Notes under the pieces: model-generated
Database searches by the model: none
Seen by the model: only the letters and a program-made list of their open reading frames with translations
Told to the model about the DNA's origin: nothing
Program-made: the position numbers and the translations under genes
Shown: piece after piece, positions 50,203-58,845 of the stretch
Numbering within the stretch: position 1 is the first letter of the stretch
Layout of the letters: every line of letters begins with the position of its first letter
NCBI RefSeq assembly: GCF_002786295.1
Contig: NZ_PGTC01000018.1
Coordinates: forward strand, 186,001 to 250,000
DNA from: Pseudooceanicola marinus
GTDB lineage: Bacteria > Pseudomonadota > Alphaproteobacteria > Rhodobacterales > Rhodobacteraceae
DNA: 64,000 bases
Reading direction: 5' to 3'

Positions 50203-51117
50203 TCACATCCCGGCCTCGGAGGCCGTCACGCAGGCCTTCACGATACCGCGCAGCCAGATCAGCCCCGGGTCTCGGGTCCGGTGCTTGTGCCAGCGCATGC
50301 TCTGCTTCAGCGGCGCAATCGCAAAGGGCGCCGGGTGGGTGCGCAGTCCCCCGCGCGCAACCGCGATCCGCGCCAGGCGCTGCTGGATCAGCGCAACGCG
50401 GTCCGTCCCCCGGATCAGATCGGGGATCGCGGAAAAGAGATAGGACCACATCACTGTCCGCGGCACGATGCCCGCATTCCGCATCGCGACCTCGGAATAG
50501 CTCTTCTGTCCGCTCAGCGGCTCCATCAGCACCTGGGGCGCGGCGGCAAACCGCTCTGCCGTCATCTCACCCTCTGCGTAGGGGCCCTCGCCATCAACGA
50601 GGACGACAAGACCATCGTCGAAAATGATCTCGTGATCCTGGTCATTTGGCCCGAGATAGTCAGGCACGATCAGCATGTCCGCCTCACCCCGGTCCAGAAG
50701 CTTGCTCGGATCGGCGTGCTGCGGACGCAGGTTCAGCCGAATGTTCGGCGCCTGTTCAGCCACGGCACGGGCCAGATGCACCCCCAGCACCGCCAGCGAA
50801 TAGTCCGAAAGGACGATGTTGAAAGTGCGCGCGTCCGTAAGGGGATCGAAGAGCGGCCGGATCCGCGTCGCGCTTTCCACCCGCATCATGATCTCGCGCA
50901 CCGGCTCGCGCAGGGTTTCAGCCAGCGGCGACAGCTCCATCCCACGGCCCACCTGCACAAGCAGCGGATCGTCGAAGAAGATCCTCAAACGGCCAAGCGC
51001 ATTCGACATCGCCGACTGGGTGATGAACATCTCCTCCGACGCCCGCGTGACGCTTCGCGTCTTCAGCAAAACATCCAGCGCCGCCAGCAGGTTCATGTCG
51101 AGTTTGTTGAAACGCAT
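50203..51117 (-). CDS. LysR-type regulator of the ring-cleavage cluster (NodD/NahR-like)
   Basis: A 304-residue LysR protein: winged HTH (about residues 6-65; LDMNLLAALDVLLKTRSVTR, then ASEEMFITQSAMSNALGRLR) and an effector domain (about 95-300; FNIVLSDYSLAVLGVHLARA). The LDMNLL...MSNALGRLR N-terminus is that of the NodD/NahR/LinR group, which often answers to aromatic compounds. It is divergent from the extradiol dioxygenase gene, whose promoter region it shares, and almost certainly controls that cluster. Confidence 0.9.
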   Translation of the reverse strand: MRFNKLDMNLLAALDVLLKTRSVTRASEEMFITQSAMSNALGRLRIFFDDPLLVQVGRGMELSPLAETLREPVREIMMRVESATRIRPLFDPLTDARTFNIVLSDYSLAVLGVHLARAVAEQAPNIRLNLRPQHADPSKLLDRGEADMLIVPDYLGPNDQDHEIIFDDGLVVLVDGEGPYAEGEMTAERFAAAPQVLMEPLSGQKSYSEVAMRNAGIVPRTVMWSYLFSAIPDLIRGTDRVALIQQRLARIAVARGGLRTHPAPFAIAPLKQSMRWHKHRTRDPGLIWLRGIVKACVTASEAGM

Positions 51118-51145
51118 GTGCCTCTCCCCCCTTCGAATTTACCAC

Positions 51146-51164
51146 GTGAATGCCAGACATTCAT
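51146..51164. promoter_or_regulatory. Inverted repeat in the divergent promoter region (site B)
   Basis: GTGAATGCCAGACATTCAT: TGAATG and CATTCA halves with a 5-base gap, 29 bases upstream of the LysR start and about 100 bases upstream of the dioxygenase start. Candidate LysR binding site shared by both directions; its left half GTGAATGCCA is identical to that of site A. Confidence 0.6.
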
Positions 51165-51263
51165 CGGAGCAATTTCTTAAATACCTCTACCAGAGCTACA
51201 CGATTGGCAAGCAGGATTCGCATCCGGTCCGATCCGGGTGCAGGCAGACGGAGGAGCTCAGCC

Positions 51264-52211
51264 ATGCGTATCATCGGACCCGACTACCTGGTGTTCGGCG
51301 TTGACGATCTGGAGGGATCGAAGACCTACCTCGAAGATTTCGGCCTGAAGCCGGTGCAGCTGGACGACACCGGCTGGCTCTACGAGGCGCTGGACGGCAC
51401 CGGGGTCATCATCCGTCCCAAGGCCGACCCCAAGCTGCCCGCGCCGCTTGAGACAAAGAACATGCTGCGCCAGCAGATCTACGGCGTCGAGGATGCCAGC
51501 GTTCTGAACGAGATCGAGGCCGAGATGTCGAAAGACCGCCGTGTCACCCGGCTGTCGGACGGTGGGATCGAGTTCAAGGATGACCTGGGCTTTGAGCTGC
51601 GCTTCCAGGTGACGATCCGGCGCGAGCTGTCGATGCCCGCTGAAAAGATCAACGCCCCCGGCGCCCCGGCGCAACGCGCGCCGAACGAACTGGGCGTGAC
51701 CGACGACATGGCGGCCCTGCCCCGCTCGCTCAGCCACGTCGTGCTGTTCGTGCCCGACATGGACAAGGTGGTCAGTTTCTTCTGCGACCGTCTGGGTTTC
51801 GTGGTCACCGATGTGCTGACCGGCGCCGGTCCCTTCCTGCGCCCCCAGGCCAACGACGACCACCACACCCATTTCTTCATCCGCACCCCCGCCTACATGC
51901 AGGGCTGTGAACACCTGGCCTTCCATATGGGCGGCCCGACCGAGCTGATGGTCGCGGGCGATCGTTTCGTCCGCAAGGGCTACCAGAGCTTCTGGGGACC
52001 GGGTCGGCACAAGTTCGGGTCGAACTGGTTCTGGTACTTCAACAGCCCCCTCGGCGTGCACTTCGAATACGACGCCGACATGGACAAGCACGATGACAGC
52101 TGGGTCGCACGCGAAGCGCCGAACGGCCCCGAGGCCAGCCAGATCTTCCTGCTGCAATGGCGCGAGAAATGGGCGCCCAGCGGAGGTCCCGAAGGCGGTT
52201 CCGGCGCATGA
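51264..52211 (+). CDS. Type I extradiol dioxygenase (two-domain VOC protein)
   Basis: A 315-residue protein of two vicinal-oxygen-chelate domains. In the C-terminal domain H158 (SLSHVVLFV), H217 (GCEHLAFHM) and E268 (GVHFEYDADMD) stand at spacings close to those of the iron ligands of BphC-type extradiol dioxygenases. The N-terminal domain lacks these and is structural. It should open a catechol-type ring next to the hydroxyls. GGAGGAGCTCAGCC precedes the ATG. Its stop overlaps the Rieske ferredoxin start (ATGA), first of seven clustered genes. Confidence 0.85.
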   Translation: MRIIGPDYLVFGVDDLEGSKTYLEDFGLKPVQLDDTGWLYEALDGTGVIIRPKADPKLPAPLETKNMLRQQIYGVEDASVLNEIEAEMSKDRRVTRLSDGGIEFKDDLGFELRFQVTIRRELSMPAEKINAPGAPAQRAPNELGVTDDMAALPRSLSHVVLFVPDMDKVVSFFCDRLGFVVTDVLTGAGPFLRPQANDDHHTHFFIRTPAYMQGCEHLAFHMGGPTELMVAGDRFVRKGYQSFWGPGRHKFGSNWFWYFNSPLGVHFEYDADMDKHDDSWVAREAPNGPEASQIFLLQWREKWAPSGGPEGGSGA

Positions 52212-52585
52212 GCGCAAACCAGCTGAGACTTTGTCACCGCGATGACATTCCCGAAGGCGCCGCCCGCGGCTTCCTGCCGCTGCCCGACGCGCCGCGCAAT
52301 GTCATCGTCGTGAACCGCGGCGGGCAGCTCCATGCCTACATGGATTCCTGCCCGCACTACCGCGGCGGCACACCCATGGCCTGGCGCAAGGATGCCTACC
52401 TCGACAGCGAGGGCGCGCATCTCGCCTGTCATGCCCATGGCGCCCTCTTCGACATTGAAACGGGGGCCTGCGTGTCAGGCCCCTGCCTGGGAAGAAAACT
52501 GACCCGCGTGCCCCTTAGCGAGGCGCCGGACGGGTCCATCAGCGTACCGGCCCAGGTCGCCGGACGCGCAGCACGGGAGAGCTGA
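52208..52585 (+). CDS. Rieske-type ferredoxin
   Basis: A 125-residue protein with a single Rieske 2Fe-2S domain. The cluster ligands are CPH (in MDSCPHYRGGTP) and CHAH (in LACHAHGALFD), followed by a C-terminal strand region. There is no signal peptide, so it is a cytoplasmic ferredoxin like those feeding ring oxygenases. No Rieske oxygenase alpha subunit lies in this cluster, so it may serve the neighbouring extradiol enzyme (keeping its iron reduced) or an oxygenase elsewhere. Confidence 0.88.
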   Translation: MSANQLRLCHRDDIPEGAARGFLPLPDAPRNVIVVNRGGQLHAYMDSCPHYRGGTPMAWRKDAYLDSEGAHLACHAHGALFDIETGACVSGPCLGRKLTRVPLSEAPDGSISVPAQVAGRAARES

Positions 52586-52608
52586 CAGTGAAAACGGGAG
52601 GAGAGATC

Positions 52609-53739
52609 ATGGCAAGTGCCCGCAAGGTCCTGATCATCGGCGGCGGCTTCTCGGGCATGTCCGCGGCCATCATGCTGGCCCGCGGCGGCATCGAGACCGA
52701 CCTGGTGGAGATCGACGCCGGCTGGCGCAGCTATGGGGCCGGCATCAGCCTGCACGGCGCGACGCTGCGCATCTTCCAGCAACTCGGCATCCTCGACGCC
52801 TTCAAGCGGGAAGGAGCGGCGACCGATGGCCTGATCGTGCGGATGCCGCACAACGACCAGGAAATCGTCACCCTGCCAACCCCGCCGATGCCCGGCACCG
52901 GCCTGCCCGGCAATGCCGCGATCATGCGCCCCGCGCTGGCCGCAATCCTTTCGGCGGCTACCCGCGCCGCCGGGGTCTCGGTCAAGCTGGGCCACAGCTT
53001 CGAGACCATCGAACAGGATGCCGAGGGCGTGACCATCACATTCACCGACGGCACCTCGGGTCGCTACGACGCGGTGATCGGTGCCGACGGCCTCTATTCC
53101 AAGACCCGCACCACGCTGATGCCCGACGCACCGAAGCCTGACTATGTGGGCCAGGCCGTCTGGCGTGCCGAGTTGCCAACGCCCGAGGGCCTCAATTCCC
53201 TCAACATGTGGCTGGGCGAAGGTCTGAAGGTGGGGATCAACCCGGTCTCCGAAGGCCGCAGTTACATGTTCATCACCGAGGACCGGCCCGAGAACGACTG
53301 GATCGAGCAGAACGACCTGCTGCCCGCCATGAAGGCCATGCTGGACCGCTTCCCCTCGCCGATCCTGACCGCGGTCAAGGAGGGTCTGAGCGAGGACAGC
53401 AAGCTGATCTATCGCCCGCTTGAAAAGCTGCTGCTGCCCCAGCCCTGGCACGTCGGGCGCGTCATGCTGATCGGAGATGCCGTCCACGCGACTACCCCGC
53501 ATCTGGGCGCCGGGGCCTGTATTGGCATGGAGGACGGCGTCGTCCTGGCGGAGGAACTGCTGCGCGCCGGAACCGTGGCGGAGGCTTTCACCGCGCACGA
53601 GGCCCGCCGCTGGGACCGCTGCAACATGGTGGTCAACAATTCCGCGCGGCTCTCCGAAATCGAGGTGCAGCGCGGCGATCAGGCCGAGCACAACACGATC
53701 ATGGGACAGTCCATGATGGCCCTGACCGAGCCGGTCTGA
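52609..53739 (+). CDS. FAD-dependent aromatic hydroxylase (PHBH fold)
   Basis: A 376-residue flavoprotein monooxygenase: N-terminal GxGxxG motif VLIIGGGFSGMSAAIMLARG, the DG motif VIGADGLYSKTRT, and the GD motif MLIGDAVHATTPHLGAGACI. Such single-component enzymes hydroxylate phenolic or N-heteroaromatic acids using NAD(P)H. It should make the dihydroxy substrate for the extradiol dioxygenase. GGAGGAGAGATC precedes the ATG at 52609; a GTG 21 bases upstream is less likely. Confidence 0.9.
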   Translation: MASARKVLIIGGGFSGMSAAIMLARGGIETDLVEIDAGWRSYGAGISLHGATLRIFQQLGILDAFKREGAATDGLIVRMPHNDQEIVTLPTPPMPGTGLPGNAAIMRPALAAILSAATRAAGVSVKLGHSFETIEQDAEGVTITFTDGTSGRYDAVIGADGLYSKTRTTLMPDAPKPDYVGQAVWRAELPTPEGLNSLNMWLGEGLKVGINPVSEGRSYMFITEDRPENDWIEQNDLLPAMKAMLDRFPSPILTAVKEGLSEDSKLIYRPLEKLLLPQPWHVGRVMLIGDAVHATTPHLGAGACIGMEDGVVLAEELLRAGTVAEAFTAHEARRWDRCNMVVNNSARLSEIEVQRGDQAEHNTIMGQSMMALTEPV

Positions 53740-53828
53740 CCCGTCAACGCGCCATCCCGTCCCCTCCCCGGGGGCGGACCAATGAAAAGGTCGGTTGAGG
53801 AGCCGACCGACAGGGAGGAGGACCCTAA

Positions 53829-54992
53829 ATGACTGATATTGGAACGCCTGCGGCCGCGATGCCCCCCGCGCGCGGCATGAAACGCAGCGGCGCTGCCGCG
53901 CTCGTGGTCGGGCACTGCGCAGGTCTGGTCGACCTCGTTGCACTGCCCGTCTGGGTCGGCGCGCTGATCTCGCGCTTCGGCTTCGGCCCGCGAGAGGCTG
54001 GAGCCCTTGTCACGCTGTTTCTGATCGGTGCCGTGGTGGCGAGCGTCCTGACCGCGCGCAACTTCACCCGGCTGCCGCGCAAGGCACTGGCCGTGATGGG
54101 ATTCGCCCTGGCCGCGCTGGCCTTCCTTCTGGCCTCGCAACAAAGCGCCTTCCTGCCGCTGGCCCTGCTGCATGTGCTGGGCGGCCTGGCCAACGGCATG
54201 GCTCTGAGCCTGGTGCACGGATCAATGGGCCGCGCTGCCAACCCGCACCGGCTGTTTGCCTACGCGGGCATCGGCCTTGGCCTCTTCGGCGTGATCTACA
54301 TGGGACTCGTCCCGCAGCTGATGCTTCAGCATGGCGGGACGGTGCTGTTCTTCAGCTTTGGCGCGATCATGGCGCTGGCGTCTCTGGCCGCCCTGCTGGC
54401 CTTTCCCGATGTCGGCGGACGTAGCGTTGATGTCGCCCCCCGCAGCCCCCTTGCGCCCGGAGTTCTCGCCGTGGTTGTTGGCGTCAGCCTGATGACCTTC
54501 AACCAGGCGATGGTCTTCTCCTTCGTCGAGGTGATCGGCTCGACCCGTGGCTTTGCACCGCAAGCCATCGTCGGCACGCTGATCGCGCTCGGCCTGGTGA
54601 ACTTCGTCGGCCCCGCCCCGTTGGCCGCCCTGCTGGAAAAGCGCATCGCGGCGGGCAGCGTGGTGATCGCGGGGCCGATGGTCCAGGCGGTGCTGGCTCT
54701 TGTCATCACCTTCGCCACGGTCTTCACGATCTGGGCACCCGTCGCGGCGGTTTTCGTTGCGGTACAGGTCTTCACGCACACCTTCGCGTTCGGCCTGCTG
54801 TCGAAAATGGATACCTCCGGCCGCACGGCCGCAGCCACCCCGGCGATGCTGATGATCGGCTCAGCCCTTGGCCCGATCATCGGCGGCGCGCTGATCGAAG
54901 GCTTCTCCATCGAAGCGCTTGGCCTGATGGCAGTCGTCGTCGCAGCCCTCTCCGTCGCCAGCTTCGCACGCGGGATCCGCGCCAACCGCTGA
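53829..54992 (+). CDS. MFS transporter of the ring-cleavage cluster
   Basis: A 387-residue protein with about 12 membrane segments. The first segment starts near residue 22 (AALVVGHCAGLVDLVALPVW); the usual loop 2-3 motif is poorly kept. Likely imports the aromatic substrate of the surrounding cluster or exports an inhibitory product; this is by context. GGAGGAGGACCCTAA precedes the ATG. A hairpin with TGAATG/CATTCA arms follows it. Confidence 0.82.
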   Translation: MTDIGTPAAAMPPARGMKRSGAAALVVGHCAGLVDLVALPVWVGALISRFGFGPREAGALVTLFLIGAVVASVLTARNFTRLPRKALAVMGFALAALAFLLASQQSAFLPLALLHVLGGLANGMALSLVHGSMGRAANPHRLFAYAGIGLGLFGVIYMGLVPQLMLQHGGTVLFFSFGAIMALASLAALLAFPDVGGRSVDVAPRSPLAPGVLAVVVGVSLMTFNQAMVFSFVEVIGSTRGFAPQAIVGTLIALGLVNFVGPAPLAALLEKRIAAGSVVIAGPMVQAVLALVITFATVFTIWAPVAAVFVAVQVFTHTFAFGLLSKMDTSGRTAAATPAMLMIGSALGPIIGGALIEGFSIEALGLMAVVVAALSVASFARGIRANR

Positions 54993-54998
54993 ACAAGA

Positions 54999-55025
54999 CG
55001 GGGCATTCATCAAGTGAATGCCCCG
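54999..55025. promoter_or_regulatory. Inverted repeat between the MFS and hydrolase genes (site C)
   Basis: CGGGGCATTCA (54999-55009) and TGAATGCCCCG (55015-55025) are exact 11-bp arms around a 5-base loop. It contains the same hexamers as sites A and B but in the opposite order (CATTCA then TGAATG). It could terminate the first half of the operon, or be an internal operator for the last three genes. Confidence 0.55.
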
Positions 55026-55127
55026 CATCATAACTTTCCATTTCCCGAATGGAACGAGGCCACATAGCTCACTCTGACCGGGGCCTCGTCCCCCGGGACA
55101 ATTCCCGAAGATCAAAGGACCCTCCCC

Positions 55128-56297
55128 ATGGCGATGTTCAACTATTTCCCCAACTACGTCTGGAACCTGACCGTCTCCATCGCGCTCGGCTCCGGCGGCC
55201 AGATCGGCGAGATCATGGACATGTGCCAGCCGCTGCTTGAAAAGGCGAAGAACGGCGAAGACGCAGGCACGCGCGAGTTCATGCACGCTTGGGTTCGCGT
55301 CGCCGATAAGTTGATCGGGCTGGCGGAAGAGGAAGAAGCCGAGGGCCGTTTCTTCTCGGCTGGAGAGATGCGCAAGCGCGCGGCGCTCTACTACATCGTC
55401 GCCGAACGCATGCAGGGCCAGGGCGATCCGGAACGCATGGTCACCTACAAGAAGGGCCTCGCGAACTTCGCGCAGGGCACCCGGCAGGCCGGCGACAAGG
55501 TCCAGCGCTTCGAGGTTCCCTACGGCGACAAGGTCATCCCCGTGCTTTACACCCCCGCCGAGGGAGTCGAGGGCCCGGCCCCTGCGGTGGTCTACCTGAA
55601 CGGCCTGGATAGCTGCAAGGAGCTGCTCTACTGGTCCTGGCTGCCCCATGAACTGGCCAAGCGCGGCATCGCCACGCTCTGCGTCGACCAGCCCGGCACC
55701 GGCGAAAGCCTGCGCCTGCTGGACCTGCCTGCGCATTACGACAGCGAGAAGTGGGGCACCCCGATCTACGAATGGCTGGCGGCTCGCGACGACGTGGACG
55801 CCGCGCGCATCGGCATCACCGGCATCTCGCTGGGTGGCTACTACGCGCCCCGCGTCTGCGCCAACGAGCCGCGCTTTGCCTCCGGTGCCGTCTGGGGCGC
55901 CAACCACAACTGGGCCGAAGTGCAGCAGAAGCGCCTGAAGCGCGAGGGCGAGAACCCCGTGCCGCACTACTGGGACCACGTGAAGTGGGTCTTCGGTGCC
56001 AAGGATATGGACACCTTCTTCGAGAAGGCAGCGGGCTTCTGCCTCGACGGCCAGATGGAGAAGATCAAGGTGCCCTTCCTGGTCACCCATGGGTCCAAGG
56101 ACCGCCAGATCGCGCTCGACTACGCGCATCAGTCCTACGACCAGCTGGTCAACTCACCGCTCCGCAAGCTGAAGATCTTCACCGAGCGTGAAGGCGGCGT
56201 GGAGCACGTGGGCGCCGACAACATGAGCTTCGGCCGCAACTACATCGCCGACTGGTTCGCCGAGACCCTCGGCGGTCGCACCGGCGTGGAGGGCTGA
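55128..56297 (+). CDS. Alpha/beta hydrolase, 2,6-dihydroxypseudooxynicotine-hydrolase-like
   Basis: A 389-residue alpha/beta hydrolase with an extra N-terminal helical region (about residues 1-115) before the fold. The nucleophile is S234 in GITGISLGGYYAP and the catalytic His is H360 in GGVEHVGADN. The layout, with a large N-terminal helical part and the GISLGGYYA elbow, resembles DUF1100-type C-C hydrolases such as 2,6-dihydroxypseudooxynicotine hydrolase. It probably cleaves the ring-fission product of the extradiol enzyme. It is followed immediately by the FAH-family gene. Confidence 0.82.
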   Translation: MAMFNYFPNYVWNLTVSIALGSGGQIGEIMDMCQPLLEKAKNGEDAGTREFMHAWVRVADKLIGLAEEEEAEGRFFSAGEMRKRAALYYIVAERMQGQGDPERMVTYKKGLANFAQGTRQAGDKVQRFEVPYGDKVIPVLYTPAEGVEGPAPAVVYLNGLDSCKELLYWSWLPHELAKRGIATLCVDQPGTGESLRLLDLPAHYDSEKWGTPIYEWLAARDDVDAARIGITGISLGGYYAPRVCANEPRFASGAVWGANHNWAEVQQKRLKREGENPVPHYWDHVKWVFGAKDMDTFFEKAAGFCLDGQMEKIKVPFLVTHGSKDRQIALDYAHQSYDQLVNSPLRKLKIFTEREGGVEHVGADNMSFGRNYIADWFAETLGGRTGVEG

Positions 56298-56298
56298 G

Positions 56299-57270
56299 AT
56301 GCGCTTTACCACTCTCGCAGACGGCAGCTCCGACGGGCGGCTGCACCTGGTCAGCCGTGACAACAGTCGCTGCATTCCTGCGGCGGCGGTCTCCAGCCTG
56401 AGGCTGCTGATGGAGGACTGGGACAGCTTCGCCCCGGCGCTCGAGGCGGAATATGCCGCCCTGAACGACGGCGGCGGCGCCCCCTTCCAGCCCGCCGAAG
56501 CGCTGGCCCCCCTGCCCCGCGCGTGGCAATGGCTGGACGGGTCGGCCTATGACAGCCACGGCGCGCTGATGCAGAAGGTCTTCGGCGCCGATCCGAACCC
56601 GGAAGGCCGCCCGCTGATGTACCAGGGCATGTCGCATTGCTTCCTTGGCGGGGCGCAGGACGTGCCGCTGCCCTCGGAAGACGACGGCATCGACTTCGAG
56701 GGCGAATTCGGCGTGATCTGTGACAGCGTCCCGATGGGCAGCACGCCCGCCGAGGCCGCCGCGCGCATCCGCCTGCTGGTGCAGATCAACGACTGGTCGC
56801 TGCGCGCCATCGCCCCCGTCGAGATGAAGACCGGATTCGGCTGGGTGCAGGCCAAGCCCGCCTGCGCCGTGGCCCCCGTCGCGCTCACCCCCGACGAGCT
56901 GGGCGAGGCCTGGCGCGACAGCCGCATCGACCTGCCGCTTCAGGTAGACCTCAACGGTAACCGCTTCGGCCTCGCCGAAGGCTACCCGATGAGCTACGGC
57001 TTCGACCAGCTCATCGCCCATGCCGCGCAGTCGCGCGACCTGGTGGCGGGTACGGTGCTGGGCTCCGGCACGGTCTCGAACGAGACCTACCGCGAGGTGG
57101 GGTCGACCTGCATCGCCGAGCGCCGGGCCATCGAACTGCTGGACGAGGGCAAGCAGAGCACCCCCTACATGCACTTCGGCGACCGCGTCTTCATGGAGTG
57201 CCGCAGCCGCGACCAGTCACCGCTCTTCGGGGCCATCGACCAGCAGGTCGTCAAGGGAGGCCGCGCATGA
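56299..57270 (+). CDS. Fumarylacetoacetate hydrolase (FAH)-family protein
   Basis: A 323-residue protein of the FAH superfamily. The metal-binding Glu pair is E134 and E136 in FEGEFGVI, followed by IQINDWSLR-type block (LLVQINDWSLRAI), KPACAVAPVA and GSGTVSNE. The family includes fumarylacetoacetase, 2-oxo-pentenoate hydratase-type and oxaloacetate decarboxylase enzymes. In this cluster it likely acts late, on the keto acid released by the hydrolase. Its start lies one base after the hydrolase stop. Confidence 0.9.
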   Translation: MRFTTLADGSSDGRLHLVSRDNSRCIPAAAVSSLRLLMEDWDSFAPALEAEYAALNDGGGAPFQPAEALAPLPRAWQWLDGSAYDSHGALMQKVFGADPNPEGRPLMYQGMSHCFLGGAQDVPLPSEDDGIDFEGEFGVICDSVPMGSTPAEAAARIRLLVQINDWSLRAIAPVEMKTGFGWVQAKPACAVAPVALTPDELGEAWRDSRIDLPLQVDLNGNRFGLAEGYPMSYGFDQLIAHAAQSRDLVAGTVLGSGTVSNETYREVGSTCIAERRAIELLDEGKQSTPYMHFGDRVFMECRSRDQSPLFGAIDQQVVKGGRA

Positions 57271-58034
57271 GCCGCCGTATCATCGATCTCTCGGTCACGC
57301 TGACCGACGCCTTCCCCACCGATCCGCCGGGCATGGGCCCCTCGATCGAGTACAAGGCCCATGACACCGGCGCCGAGGACTATGCCCGCATGTTCGGCAT
57401 CCCCGTCGAGCACCAGCTGGACGGGGCCGGCGCGGCCGCAGAAAAGCTCTCGCTGACCACCCACAACGGCACCCACCTGGATGCGCCCTGGCATTATCAC
57501 CCGACGATGAACAAAGGCGAGCGCGCCATCACCATCGACGAGGTGCCGTTGGAATGGTGCATGGGGCCGGGCGTGAAGCTCGACTTCCGCGACATGCCCG
57601 ACGGCCACGTGGTCACCGCCGCCGAGATGGCAGCGGAGTTCGACCGCATCGGCCATGAGCTGAAGCCGGGCGACATCGTGCTGGTCAACACCCGCGCAGG
57701 CGCCCTCTACGGAGAGCCGGGCTACCTGGCGGCGGGCTGCGGCATCGGACGCGAGGCGACGCTCTGGCTGACCGAACGCGGCATGAAGGTCTGCGGCACC
57801 GACGCCTGGAGCTGGGACGCGCCGCTGAAGGGCGTGGCAGACAAGGCCAAGGCCACCGGCCAGTGGGATCTCTTCTGGGAAGGCCACAAGGCCGGCGCCG
57901 AGACCGTCTATTGCCACATGGAGAAGATGGCCAATCTCGACCAACTGCCCGACAACGGCTTCGAGGTCATCTGCTTCCCGGTGAAAGTGGCCCGCGGCTC
58001 CGCCGGCTGGTGCCGCCCGGTGGCCTTGCTTTAG
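57267..58034 (+). CDS. Cyclase-family metal-dependent hydrolase (kynurenine formamidase/isatin hydrolase-like)
   Basis: A 255-residue protein of the PF04199 cyclase family. The metal motif HxGTHxDxPxH is present as HNGTHLDAPWHYH with H66, H70, D72 and H76. Relatives with this motif include bacterial kynurenine formamidase and isatin hydrolase, which open amide bonds. Presence in a ring-cleavage cluster hints at a nitrogen-bearing or lactone intermediate. GGGAGGCCGCGC precedes the ATG, which overlaps the FAH stop. It ends the cluster. Confidence 0.88.
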   Translation: MSRRIIDLSVTLTDAFPTDPPGMGPSIEYKAHDTGAEDYARMFGIPVEHQLDGAGAAAEKLSLTTHNGTHLDAPWHYHPTMNKGERAITIDEVPLEWCMGPGVKLDFRDMPDGHVVTAAEMAAEFDRIGHELKPGDIVLVNTRAGALYGEPGYLAAGCGIGREATLWLTERGMKVCGTDAWSWDAPLKGVADKAKATGQWDLFWEGHKAGAETVYCHMEKMANLDQLPDNGFEVICFPVKVARGSAGWCRPVALL

Positions 58035-58189
58035 TCCTGTCGGCATCGGGGCAAGCATAGCGCACTCAAAGGCGCAGACTGGGCAACGTCACAGGTTCGA
58101 CGACGCTACCTTGTCGTGAGAGGTATCGACCTGCCAGAGTTCCGGCTCCGCAAAGGTGCCCGAGCCACCGCGAACCGGCGCGCCGACGA

Positions 58190-58440
58190 CTGCAGCGCGG
58201 TCTTCGGCTGTGGCCGCCTGAGGGGCTTCTGCCCAAGCTGGCAGACGGCTGCATCACCGCCGACGTCTGGTACGATGTCCAGGGGAAGACCAGACCGCCA
58301 CCTATAGCCTCGCCCTGCTCTCTGAGTTCGCCCGGATCGCGCCCGCCTTCACCCTCTCCAGCGCCGCGCGCGGAGAGCCCGCCCGCATCGTCACCGAGGA
58401 TCCCGACGCGCTCTGGGTTCTCATGCCGACGCGCGACTGA
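58190..58440 (+). pseudogene. Broken small gene beside the integrase relic
   Basis: One frame reads LLPKLADGCITADVWYDVQG up to about 58285, then the coherent sequence moves to another frame as TATYSLALLSEFARIAPAF and ends EDPDALWVLMPTRD at a TGA (58438-58440). The split across frames suggests one lost gene with a frameshift near 58285-58295. Not recognised. The 150 bases before it, after the cyclase stop, show nothing. Confidence 0.4.
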
Positions 58441-58452
58441 GGGGGTGGGGCG

Positions 58453-58845
58453 ATGAAGGACATGGGGTTCCCAAAGGCATCAAAGGACGATGCCGGGTTG
58501 AAAGAGACCGACGCGGACCGCGAGGTGCGAGACGGCGCTTTCCGCGTGGCGGCAGGCGAGCTTCGCAGCTTCATCGAGCGCCTCGAGCACCTGGCGGCGG
58601 AGAAGAAGGACATCGCCGAACAACAGAAGGAGGTCATGGCCGAGGCCAAGGGGCGCGGCTACGACGTGAAGGTCCTGCGGCGGCTGCTCGAACTCACCTG
58701 GGATCGCATCGACTTCGAGCGCGGAGTGATCAATTTGCGGCTCGCGGATGCCGCCACCCGGAAAGGGCGCGCCATCGTTCCGATGAAGTGCAGCACGAGA
58801 GCAGCACTACAGGTGGCCCACGGCGCAGCGCTGTCGACTTCGTGA
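58453..58845 (+). CDS. Chimera: GapR/DUF2312 N-terminal part fused to an integrase fragment
   Basis: A 130-residue open frame. Residues about 25-78 (AAGELRSFIERLEHLAAEKK, then AEAKGRGYDVKVLRRLLEL) match DUF2312, the family of the chromosome-structuring DNA-binding protein GapR. From about residue 80 it turns in frame into tyrosine-recombinase sequence (LTWDRIDFERGVINLRLADA, then TRKGRAIVPM), after which it is off-frame and stops. A ribosome site (GAGGGGGTGGGG) precedes the ATG. The C-terminal half of DUF2312 is missing. It may be a decayed gene rather than a working protein. Confidence 0.6.
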   Translation: MKDMGFPKASKDDAGLKETDADREVRDGAFRVAAGELRSFIERLEHLAAEKKDIAEQQKEVMAEAKGRGYDVKVLRRLLELTWDRIDFERGVINLRLADAATRKGRAIVPMKCSTRAALQVAHGAALSTS

